Below, piece by piece: positions 30,903-42,174 of a stretch of DNA of 64,000 nucleotides. Source of the DNA: Arabidopsis thaliana (taxonomy: Eukaryota > Streptophyta > Magnoliopsida > Brassicales > Brassicaceae); assembly GCF_000001735.4 (NCBI RefSeq), contig NC_003071.7, forward strand, positions 10,285,151 to 10,349,150, given 5' to 3'. Every line of letters starts with the position of its first letter. Position 1 is the stretch's first letter. Under the pieces are notes generated by a model that was given only the letters and a program-made list of their open reading frames with translations, did no database searches and had not been told where the DNA came from. Made by a program: the position numbers and the translations under genes.

Positions 30903-31913
30903 CTAGCAGTCTTCATGGAGAGCCATAACCGGAAAAAATGGTTGAGTATCATCACACGATTCTCCCTTGAGATCTTTTACCGCACTTTGTTTATAGTATA
31001 AAAATGCATTGCCTGACTGATCGCCGAACAAAACTGCGTTCTCAGTCAAACCAAAACCCCGAGGAAATTCCTTAGCCGAGCAAGAGAGATTTCCAAGTAA
31101 CAATACACAGTCTCCCAAATCACCGACCTCAACCCATTTACCAGCCTTCTCATCTACCCTCCTCACTCTACGAGCTAACCGACTAAAGTCTATTACAACA
31201 TCATTTGGGATGATTACCTCAACCAGGAAAAGTTCATCTTTGCCATATGGAACCAGAGACCGTAATTCTCGCGGGTCCTGAGGTGAGGACAACAGAAGAG
31301 TCACCTCCAGCGAATAAGGATCGATAACGACGATTTGTCCTGAAAGAAAAAGTGCATAAAATCTGCCTCTAAAAGTGACTATATCAACGCATATAGTATA
31401 TGGGACGTTCTCAAGCTGCTTCCACCTCATTTCAGCACTTGTTAACACCAGCAAAGTGTCAGAGACTTCGAGAAGCACAACAAATTCTCCTCTTCTTCCC
31501 TCCTTGTCTAGCCGAAGAAAAGTCGCGCGATTATATTCCCAACCGATCATTCTGTACTTATGGCCCAAAGGGATGATCTTTTTTGGAATAGATGCTGGGA
31601 TCTTCACGTTCACTAAACATTGAAGAGCATCGGAAAGCTGATCATCAGCAATATCAGGAGATGGACCTTCTCGAGGGTGCACATGTTTTTGCTTTCTGAA
31701 GGGAATTCGTTGAACGAGGGAAGAGAGTAACTTGGGCGTAACAAGGGAGACAAAGGAAATGTGGATCGCCACAAGCTGCAAACAGAGCGAGCATGAACAA
31801 CATCGAAACAGTTGTCCCCTAGATACTTCAAGATACAGTAGCTCCTCAGGGAGCTCAGACCAGTCTGGGGTTATCGATGATGTTGATGTCTTCTTCGTTT
31901 TGGGTTCTGCCAT
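30903..31913 (-). CDS. F-box/DUF295 protein, tandem copy B with internally frameshifted F-box
   Basis: Open frame of 336 residues from 31913 (MAEPKTKKTSTSSITPDW), recalled as At2g24255. An alternative in-frame ATG at 31943 adds 10 residues. It matches copy A at both ends. The N-terminus PDWSELPEELLY begins an F-box, and the C-terminal DUF295 region (EMRWKQLENVPY, FTFRGRFYA-like VTFRGRFYALFL, GDCVLLLGNLSCSAKEFPRG, GFGLTENAVLFG) is intact. Between about 31662 and 31830 the normal F-box sequence (HARSVCSLWRSTFPLSPLLR) lies in a different frame. A 5-nt deletion near 31830 shifts the frame and a 25-nt deletion near 31661 restores it. The protein as read lacks most of the F-box, so SKP1 binding is doubtful. 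It may be a young pseudogene or a shortened DUF295 protein. Confidence 0.75.
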   Translation of the reverse strand: MAEPKTKKTSTSSITPDWSELPEELLYLEVSRGQLFRCCSCSLCLQLVAIHISFVSLVTPKLLSSLVQRIPFRKQKHVHPREGPSPDIADDQLSDALQCLVNVKIPASIPKKIIPLGHKYRMIGWEYNRATFLRLDKEGRRGEFVVLLEVSDTLLVLTSAEMRWKQLENVPYTICVDIVTFRGRFYALFLSGQIVVIDPYSLEVTLLLSSPQDPRELRSLVPYGKDELFLVEVIIPNDVVIDFSRLARRVRRVDEKAGKWVEVGDLGDCVLLLGNLSCSAKEFPRGFGLTENAVLFGDQSGNAFLYYKQSAVKDLKGESCDDTQPFFPVMALHEDC

Positions 31914-34495
31914 GTTTGCTAATGGAGACAGAAAACGCTGCAATCTACGAATTTGCTAAAAAAATTCTAATTTACATTTGAATTGATTGTACAGTAAAAT
32001 CGCAACAAAATATTGGGGAAAAAACCCGAAGATTCATTTGGCATAAAGAGATATGATCGTACCGTAACTTGGAGCCCAAGGTCTCTGGAGAATTTGAAGG
32101 AAGAGAGAGTGATTTTGATTAAGCTTTAAAGAAATTGAGTATACAAAGGAAGAATCGCTTCCGCTGTAGCAATTTACTGTTAGTGTCGATTGTGAAGTTT
32201 GCCCTAGACTAGTGTCGTAGACGAGAAGATTTGAGGTGGGACATGAATTGAGAAAGAGGTGGGATTCGGTTCGAGATTGAATTGGGAAATTAACCGAAGG
32301 AATTGGCCGGTTAAAATCAAGTGAAGCTGATTAAACAATTCGGGTTTTGATTTTGAATATAAAGATCACGTTTGATAGTGGATTGATAGGCAAAGCTTTG
32401 CGAGATGTATCTTTGATCATTTGGAACACGCAAAGTGTTGTGTTCTTGTTCGTTCAATTCTAAAACAAAACGATTGATTGAAAAGGTATGAGTTTGTGAA
32501 GTTTGTGCAATAGATTGCAAGGTTAAAGCGATTGGCTTTGATCGAATGGGAGCATTTCCGATACATGTAGCGCCTGGATATTCAAAAAATGGAAAATTGA
32601 AAATAGAGAGGCTGCTCGAAAACACTCAAAGTTAAAAATAATGTATTAGACTTAGGGCTTGATTGGTTCTCCCTTTACCACCCGCAAACGCTTGTTAGCG
32701 ATTGACACCAATCATAGAAATCGTTAGATATCGTTTTGGACCGCTCGAAATCGCCCGTTTTTCAAAAACTCTTTTCCGCAATCGTTTGCGGTTGCGAGCG
32801 GTAGCGGTTAGGTTAAAAAAAAATATCATTTTTTAATTAAATTAAATAATTGTGGCTTCCATCCAAACTCTAATTACTATAATTAAAATAATCTAATCTT
32901 TTATATATCTGATTTTTATTAGAAAACCTTAATCAATATATTGTAATCGTATTGTCTCAATTATGGCATCCGATGAAAATCAAAATCAAGAATCAAACAT
33001 AAGTATCATCTATCCTTTTATTCATTCATTACCTAGTGTAATTCTTTAACTATTTCATAGCATCGTTGTTTTTATTTTATTTTGTATTCTTTTGAGTTTT
33101 TTGATTGAATACATGTTTCGATTTGTTTTCTCGATTAGAAATCATTTGGTCGGACGAGATGATATATTGTATTTTTATTTGGTCAGAAAATCAAATTTTC
33201 TAATATTATAAATTTATCATAATATATTGTATTTTTATTTCTTTTAATAGTAATATATTATATTTATTTTGGTTATTTTTTATTTAATTACTATCGCATC
33301 CGCTGGTTTACCAGTCAAACCCCGCAAACGCACCCATTATCAAACGCTCAACCAGTCGTTCAAAACTCTTGATAACGCTTAAAACCGCAACCGTCCGTTT
33401 CCGCAAACTCCCGCAATCGCAACCGCATCCGCTGTGTTTAAACCAGTCAGGCCCTTAATTTGGAAATGTCGTTTGCTAAGATTATTTTTCTTTAAATCGA
33501 TCTGTATATGAAAGAGTATGCACGTCTCAAAGTGTTTAGGAAGATATTTTCAAGAGGAAAGGCATTAAACAAAAAGAGAGTCATAAGGATATTTCAAAGA
33601 TATGATAAATATATATTGAAATATTGGGTTGTATAGAGAGCAATAATTTCCTAATGGAAAGTAGGAAATATGCTAGTTTGGCAAAAGGGAATGAGGACAT
33701 GAATTTTTTACATAAGAGACAGGCTTTGTTTGGGTTAGCCAAAATATTTAGGAAAAAAAAAAAGAGAAAAAAAACAAGTTTTGTTAATTAGCGAGCTAGA
33801 GTTTCCTCGATGGAATACGTTTTGGTTTCTAGGTTGTGTTCATAGATCAAAGATGTAATTTAAAAAGAAAAATTAATTTTGTAGTGTGGATTTGAGATAG
33901 ACGTGTGTTGTGATAAAAAGTTAATGGTGTCAAGTTAAGAAAATGTTTTAGACTTTTTAGTATTGAGTAGGTCCATTTAAACAGACTGCTACTGTAAAAT
34001 TGTTAAATGATGATTGATGTCTATAGTGAAAATGTATAGACGTACGTACCTCTTTGTTTTGTACAGAATTTGTATATTCTTCAAACTCATATCCTAATAT
34101 TTAGACTTGTGCGATCCATAAACATCTAAAGTCTTGGATTCAATATTTGAGATTTGAGAGACGAGATTATAACTCCATCTCTAAGTGAAAAACCAATATA
34201 CTATTTTTTTCTTTTTCTAGCCTAATATTCAGATCAACGATACCAACTTTATTTAATAAAAATAAAACATATTGCAACCATATATTTAAAAAAGAAAAAG
34301 AAATGTCCCTTGAATGGTTTTGTAGTGCGTAGGTAAAAGAACCAAAACTCTACGAAAAATATGGCTTCGTTCAGAGAACACATCAAACAACCTCAACCTC
34401 ATTCTTCGTAGACTTTGACTTTATCTCCCACTTCACCCCACTTTCTCTTTGTTTTTGGTATCTCTCTGCCTAACCCCAAAAGTAAACGGCCGTTA
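31914..34495. other. Spacer with F-box copy B promoter and a hAT-like element
   Basis: 31914-32340 is the minus-strand leader and promoter of F-box copy B. 32654-33455 is a hAT-like element, annotated separately. 33460-34495 is AT-rich with no supported gene and includes the 3' flank of the bHLH gene. Confidence 0.5.
32654..33455. mobile_element. hAT-like non-autonomous element, about 800 bp
   Basis: The left end AGGGCTTGATTGGTT pairs imperfectly with the reverse complement of the right end, AGGGCCTGACTGGTT (13 of 15). Both subterminal regions carry many CCGCAAACG/CGTTTGCGG units in opposite orientation around an AT-rich centre, as in Arabidopsis hAT MITEs. I could not find a convincing 8-bp target duplication. 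No transposase is encoded. Confidence 0.65.
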
Positions 34496-37027
34496 TCACG
34501 CTTTCGAAACGGATACGGCCTCTTTAACGGCGATAGAAGACGACCTCTCGGTCACGCCGTTACCGTTTAATTTCCCATTACCGCTACCCATTTTTGTACT
34601 CGTCGACTGTATGGTCATGCCAGAAAGATTGGGAGGGGAAGGACCTCCGACGTCGGCAACAGCTCCAGGGATCAAAGGGTTACGGGAGTGACACGTGGCG
34701 GTTGAGATGGCGGTGGCTAAAGAGATTGGCATGAGACAAAGACCTTTCCCTTGAAGATATTGCATGGCCGAGCCCATGTCTTCTTCCATTAGTTTGGCCA
34801 CTTGATGTTCCGTCATTGTAACGCTGTCGTTGGAGTTTCCGGCCGTCTGGCTACCGCCGACCATGGCGGAGGATGCGTTCCCGTGGGATCCACCAGCCTA
34901 AGCAAAATAAAACAAAACATTTTGAAAAACAAAAAGACAAAGAAAGCGAAACCCTAAGTGATTAGTCGGCACGCGTGCTCTCTTTTATATTTCTCTATTT
35001 TAGAATTATAAAATTTGTCTTATTTGTTTTCTGTTTCTGGAAACTTTTTACATTCATTTTGTTTTCAACGTCTTGCACGATTTATCTATTTTTACACACC
35101 AAAATAATATTTTGTAAAATCTAATTAACATTATAAGAGAAAAGTGATTGTCTAATTTCTTAATTTTGTCCATTGGCTTTGATGTTTATTGAAATTTATG
35201 AAAAATGAGTACGTAGAGATAGTAATATATTAGTTACCTCGGAGATTTGAGAAGAAACGGAAGCAGCACCTCCCAATCTGCTCATGCTCAGTACCTAAAA
35301 CGCATAATTAAATTCAAAACAGAATGATTAAGTACACTGGTCCACTAATTTATAACTTAAAAACATTATTTATCATGTATGTATTTATATGACATAATAA
35401 TCCAGAATGTATATATAAAATTTGAGGAGGGAGCATAAGGAATTTTAGTTGCAGAGGCCCATAAATTTGATATATTGGTATGTAAAGATTGTACTAATAT
35501 GTCAGCTTTTCTTTTTGTTTAATATGTCAAACTAAAAGGCAAAAAAACGAATCTTCCATCTATATTGAAGAGAATAAAATAAAACAAATTGCACTCTGTA
35601 AAAGAATTACCCCTTGTACGTATGAAAAACAAACTTAATAAAATAATAACTGTAAATATATGAGAGAGAGGGAGAGATTCACCTTGACTTGGAGTTGTAA
35701 AAACTTGACATAATCTATGATCTCATCGAGCATCGATGCCTTGTCTGTCTGTCCATTATTATACAAATAAAATACAAAAACAAAACTGTCAGAACTGAGA
35801 TCCTAACTCATTTATTACTGCATTAGTTAACTTTATTATTGTAGCCTAATTAATTAATTAGCTAATCAGTGTTTAATCATTTGATTGATATATACTACTA
35901 GCTACTCCTATATATAGATAGACTACACAACCACCAATTATATGAGTAAAACAAAAAATATAAATTTACTTGTTAACTCCTGAAAGTTCTAGTTGACAGC
36001 CTAAAACTATCTCTTGAACAACTAGCTCCAAGAAAGTTCCTGATCATTTCGACACTTATTTTCATTATTTATTTTGTATTTTTTCAATTTTAGGTCTAGA
36101 AGATGAGAACTATAAATAGACGATGGAGTTTAAATTGTAAATTAGATGGAATTATGGATCGCACGAATCAAGAGTGGATGATGAATAAAATGATGGAAAG
36201 TGAAGTTTATTTTCATAATGATCCATTTAATATTTTAACTAATCTTAATTTTTGGAAACTAAACTGAAAATGAATTGAATAAAAATTTACCTTATTGCCG
36301 TTAGGAACGAGTTCTTGAAGAGCTTTCATTCTTTCCGCAATTCTCTCTCTTCGTAACTGTCCCATAAAAACATTTTTTCCAGAAAATACTCAAATCTTTT
36401 CTTCAAAAAGCTAAAAAAAATTCAATTTCGACACCTTTCTCGGTAACTGATACAAATTAATGCATCGAACAAAGTAAAATAAAAAACAAAAACAACTAAC
36501 CCTTTCGGCGATACTATGAGGATCAGTTGCTTGACCTCTCCTAGCTCGGATTTTAGTCCTACTCTGCGGCGGAGCCGCCACCGTACCACCAGTAGCTGTA
36601 GACGCGCTCGCCTGAGGTTGCGTTTGCGTTTGCGTTTGTCCTTGTTGGTTCATCAATCCTCCTCCCGATCCCTATATTTCACCATAAGTCTCGTTTTCAA
36701 GAAGAGAAAAACTTAGAAAAGAGAAAGAGATTATACCTGAGGGATTTGAAAGTTAGGAAGAGATCCGGCGACGGAGAAGCCATTATAAAGAGCGTGGACG
36801 GAGGAGCCATCATTCAAAGGCATCATCATGATCGGCTGATTCCTTGAGTCGACATCGTGGCCGTGGAAGCCATCGGAGGGAAGAGGATGAGCATCATCGA
36901 CGACGGAGGGCCACGGGGCCGAGGAAAAGATTTGATCGAGGAAGTCTTCGTGGTCGAAAGTTGTTGATGGAGTTTGGATATGGGAAGAAGATGAAGAAGA
37001 AGGAGTTAGAAGAGAAGAGTTCATCAT
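34496..37027 (-). CDS. LRL1: bHLH transcription factor LRL1 / bHLH66
   Basis: Six exons: 36737-37027, 36501-36671, 36291-36356, 35683-35748, 35238-35294 and 34496-34897. They give 350 residues. The bHLH domain, about residues 143-196, spans exons 2-4. Its basic region [19 protein letters not shown] has the His, Glu and Arg used to read an E-box, and the second helix is [20 protein letters not shown]. The N-terminus is Ser- and acidic-rich and followed by a Gln-Thr stretch ([12 protein letters not shown]). The C-terminus is Ser/Gly/Asn-rich. LRL1 (LJRHL1-like 1) is a nuclear factor promoting root-hair growth downstream of RSL factors. All splice sites are GT-AG and all six exons are in phase 0. 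The product matches the known length. Confidence 0.97.
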
Positions 37028-40000
37028 GATGATGATGGGTTTCTTCTGCTTCTACACTTTTTTTTGGGAAGAGGTTGAAAAATGTTGAGGTTTATAGCTT
37101 TATTATAAAGCAGAATTGTTGTAGTCTTGTAGATATATTATTTTAATTTTAGGTTTTAATTATCATTTTTGGTGATATATTATTAAAACCTTAAAAGAAC
37201 TTTTGTTTTTCTATTGTGGTTAGCAACCCATATTATATCGTGATGATGAATCGATGATTATCATCTTTTGTTTCGTTTCCGTCTTAAACTTTGGTTTCTC
37301 TTTACCCCAAATCTTAATCATTATTTTTTACAGCTTAATACGTATGAAAATAAGTCTTTTTTTAATGTACATATTGCTATCTAAAGAGTTTTATTTGATT
37401 ATACTTTTTCAGATGCAAACTAGTTTTATTTTACTATACAAATATATATTAAACATTGATGGATAAGAAGTTTATTTATATGGTGCTAAGTGTAATAGCT
37501 AGCTTTTGTATACAATTATAGTTTTCTTAGATAACATTTATTGTTTAGCAATTTTATTATTTTTGTGTTTTCATGTAGTTTAATGATTTGTTTTGTTGTT
37601 GTAAAATAAATGTTGTTTTCATTTTTCTATACAAAAATTAAATATATTTAATATTTTTGATCAATTATATTTTGTTACATATTTTTTATTAATTAAATTA
37701 GGTGTAATTAATAATGTTTTTATAGAAAGGAAATAATTTAAATGAGATTTTTGTGTTTTGTTAATATGTGTAAAAAATCTTATATAAATATTATACTGTA
37801 TATGGGTGATGATGGCATGCCCGTGATTATTAGTGCCTTTCTTACGTTTCAATTGTGGCTTCTAAAAATTTTACATGGACCAAGGAGTTACCTAATTAGT
37901 CCCACCAAAAACCAAATACAAGGAGGATATCCTTGTCCAATCCTAGATCTGATCGATTAAATAGAGGCTTGGATATTCACTCAAAAGGTTTTCCTAAGAA
38001 GTTGATTAACCATTTGGGTGGAATTCAAAATGTTCGAGCCATTTAGCCGGATAAACGTGAATTTATCCGAACCATACCAAAATCAAAAATACTTACTTAC
38101 CCATTGAAAAATCCATTCGACCTAACGACGTTAACCTATTTTTTTTCTTTTCAGAGAGTACATCATTTTAAGGAGAATGATGAAACCAAACGACCCTTTG
38201 GATCGATGGAATTCAAGAGATGTACATTGGAGCTACCCAAAATGGTCTCGGACCACCTAAGTGTTACCCAATGATTAATCTAGCTACTTGACTATCTACA
38301 GATATACCTTAACTTCAAAATTCACTGGAAAACCAACCATTTTAATGAGAATGATCAAAAAATATTGGCTTTGGATTAAAGTAATTTAGGAGATGGTTAA
38401 AAGAGCACAGCCGCTGGTCGTTTACCCATATCTATGACCAGTTTCCAACCCATTTACTTCTAGCCCGACCAAAAACACTTGTAGTCCATCTTGGTAAGCT
38501 AATTAGTTTTACATGGTACTGCAAATTTGTTCACACACACATGGTGCATTTGTTCAACTCATATATACGAATGTTAAATAAGTTTTAAAATTGTAAATAA
38601 GTTTCTCATTATATAAAAATTTAGAATTTTCCGCAATTGATCATTAACTGAATTATGTATAGTACAAAATTACTCATAAAATGAAACATATTATATATTT
38701 ATTAATACAATCCGAGAATGAAATATTACATTCATGTTTTAATAATCTTTTCACGATGATAATTGACAATGGTCTAAAATTATAAACTCGAGCAGGTACA
38801 TTCATCAATGATGCTAGAGCTCTCGAAATTCTACTGTTTTTTTCTATGCCCCCAAGATCACAAACATCCTATCCCAAAGACGATACTCGTAAATTAATAA
38901 TTACAAAATATGATAATAACTTTTTAAAATGAAATTCCCTATCAATATGATAACTTATCTTTTGAGCTAATCACGTACGACGTGGAGCTTTTTCTTTATA
39001 AATAGATAGTTATTATTCTTCTTTTTTTTTATTTTTATATGTAGCTGAAAATTTGGTATTTCTTTAGATTGTGCCACATTCACCATATACTCTTTTTGGG
39101 ATAAATAATAACATTAAAATATTTGCAAACTTAATTTTTGTGTCCGGATGTTTGACACTTCTTCATTTGGATTCATTAACTAATACATTTAAGGTTTCGA
39201 GGTCTGTATTTTGTAGTCAGAAATATTGTTTTCCTCTTTTCCATTAATTGCTAACATGAACACATTTTAATGAAACAAAATCTCTCTATTCATTATATTT
39301 TTTTTATATAATTGCATTTTTTCACAATAAAGTTTTCTAATAATAAAATAAATCATAATAAATGCTTACGGGAGTTACGTCTCATTATCATAAAATATTT
39401 TTTGATTTCTTGTTAAAATATTCTTTTTGAAAAGTTATCTCAATTCATAGCTATTTTCTTAATTATAGTTATAGACAACAAAATTCGTGAAAGCATACTT
39501 ATAAAAATCATATATGTGTGACTGTGTGCATGTATCTTCTCATGTTATAATGCACATTCATGCATATATGTATGTAGTGGTTCGTACCATGGAATAAGTT
39601 CATTGAAATAATATTCCCAAGTCAGAATTCTTTCAAAAATTTAACGATTAAACAAACATATATAGGCTCATCTACGTTCATGTATGTCTACGTATGTGCA
39701 TGTGTGTATTGCATATTACGCATATAAATACGTATACATGCATATCGAGCTTTACAAGTTATATCCAACAATCTAAATGGACACGTCTTGTGTTGGCGTG
39801 TTCACTTTCCACTCTCCGAGTTATAGGTTTCAAAATGATAAAATTTTATTTTCGGTTAATCGATAGAATGTTACAGTTTTGTGTCACTCACAACTCACAA
39901 GTCACAATTTGGTCAATTAATGGTCTTTAATTTAATCAATAGAATGTTACATTAGAAGCCTCAAACTTTCACGGTTCTTTCGATAGAATGTGCACATTCT

Positions 40001-42174
40001 CTACGGCAATTAAGAAAGCAGAACAACCCATCTTAAAACAGAAAAAAAGAGTATAACAACCCATAATCATTGTTAAATTGTTATATCAATATTTTTATGA
40101 ACAAAATCAAACCATAGTTATATTAAAGGTTTGTTAGAAAGATAAACAATATTGGAAGATAAGTTAACTTCAGTTAGGAGGTTTTATTGGTTTATAATTT
40201 TTACAATTTTTTTTGATAACTTTAGTAATATCATAGAAGATAAATAAATTAATGAAAGATTCTAAACTATTGGTAGAGAGTTTTTATAATATTATTGATT
40301 AATTTTTTACAATTTTGTAAACTTTTTTTAACAATCTCTATTTTGATATTGGTCGACAAATGTCCATGTCTACATAAACCAATAACACAATAATTTAATT
40401 GATTAACAATCATACATTTTTTTGTTTCAATTAAATAACAATGACTTTATAAAAGTATGAATCCAATAACTTTAGTTTTATAAAGATTTTAGATAATTTT
40501 TAAAAAGTTTTAAACTGTTAACACCAAACCTTAATAAACTTTAAAATTTTTTTGATTAAGTAACAACAAATTTTACGTAATATTTTAAGTCATTAAAAAT
40601 TTATTTAGATCATAAACAAAAGAGGTGTAGATTTGAGTATGAAACAAGTACATATTGGTCCAAATAAACTAGATTTTGTTTTTGCCAGGAAACCAATGCA
40701 ACATATAAGTATTTGTTCTTCAGTATATATATGGAAGATATATATTTATATAAATAGTATATTTAAATGGGATTAGTCTTATTTAAGAAGAAATATTCAT
40801 ATTCTGCGTGATTAAGCACATGGGACATTCTGTGTTTGCACAAACTCACAAGGGAGAAAGATGGGCTTTAATTACATTCATTTATTAATTGCAAATGTTG
40901 GTCAAATAATTAATGTACTACGCAACAAAGCTAGAGAGCAAAGAGATCGATGAACTGATATAATTATTATTATTAAGACAGAGAAGTACTTAAACAGGTA
41001 TAATTATCTTTGTTTGTTCTTAATAAAGTAAATCGAAGTCATAAAATATGAATTTTCACATTCTTCTGTATAATAAATACATATTGGTATACGTCTTTGT
41101 CATTTCTCCCTTTACACCTCAATCCGCATATACCACATAATTTTAACGAATTGTAGTTTACATTTTTTTGTGTAAAGCAAAATAAAACTCGCTGAATTGT
41201 AAGTTATTATATTTTCTATACAATGACTATAACTTTAAAATGTAACTAAATTATTTAAACTGAAAATAGAGCATTACACTTCCACAACTTCTTAGGATAT
41301 TCTTCCACCTAATAATCTGGTGATCATATTTTAAAAATAAAATATCAATGTCTCAATGTCTAATGCAAGCAAGGATGAGAACTGAGACTTGAGAGTGGAC
41401 TTTCTTTCTTCCATCAATTGGAAACTGAATTTGTTTTTTTTTAGATCTCTTCGATTATCTCTTCTTGAACTTCCGCTGTCATTGTCAACTAAAAATCTAC
41501 AGTTGTTTGAAAAAAAAAAACTATTCTGTTTAACTTTAATCTCGACTGCAATTACCATTCAATTACCATAAATCGACTTATAATTTATTAGTGTGAATGT
41601 CTTAAAATGGTAAATCCGTAAATGGTACGTACTCCCACATTTATTTTTTCTTTACTCCCACAGTTATTCTTATTCGGTTAATTATATTCAGACAGAACTT
41701 GATACTTTTTTTTACCACATTAATACTCCATACAAAAAGTATTCATCTGACCAGTTTGTACTTTCGATACCATCTGAAAGAATACTTTATTGTAGTAAAT
41801 TTTTGGAAAATTCCAACGGAGAAATCAATGAGATTGGTCTCAAACGATTATCTTAAAATGGAATATATTTTCAATTATTACCATTAACCAAAATCAAAAT
41901 TATTTTAAATGATAAAACTCCAATTATCAAAAGAAGTTTTCAGTTTTGTGTGCTCGAATCACAGGCGTGAGATGAAACCGTCCCCTGTTATAACACAACA
42001 CAACCAAACCTCTCACTCATCTTTCATAATATCCTCTTATTGGTTACATAGAGATTACAAACCATAATAGTTACGCTAATCACTCCCTTTATTCGCAGTA
42101 TTCGATTGAATCCAATACAAACATGACATGATTGATTTTGATTCTAAGATGAAGAACATAAAAAAAAAGGGAAA
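37028..42174. other. AT-rich spacer between LRL1 and ALDH11A3
   Basis: No gene is supported over 5.1 kb. The LRL1 promoter lies at its left. Around 38100-38400 there are degenerate direct repeats (CATTTTAAGGAGAATGATGA and CATTTTAATGAGAATGATCA) that suggest an old transposon. 39480-39750 is rich in CATATGTGTG and TATGCATATA-type alternating sequence. TAATCGATAGAATGTTACA recurs with one change at 39858 and 39934. A 12-bp inverted repeat bounds 40184-40385. ORFs of 60-80 codons here have no coding character. Confidence 0.5.
40184..40385. repeat. Possible MITE-like element bounded by 12-bp perfect inverted repeats
   Basis: TTATTGGTTTAT at 40184-40195 is the exact reverse complement of ATAAACCAATAA at 40374-40385. 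The interior of about 180 bp is AT-rich. No clear target-site duplication is seen. In such AT-rich DNA a chance match cannot be excluded. Confidence 0.35.
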
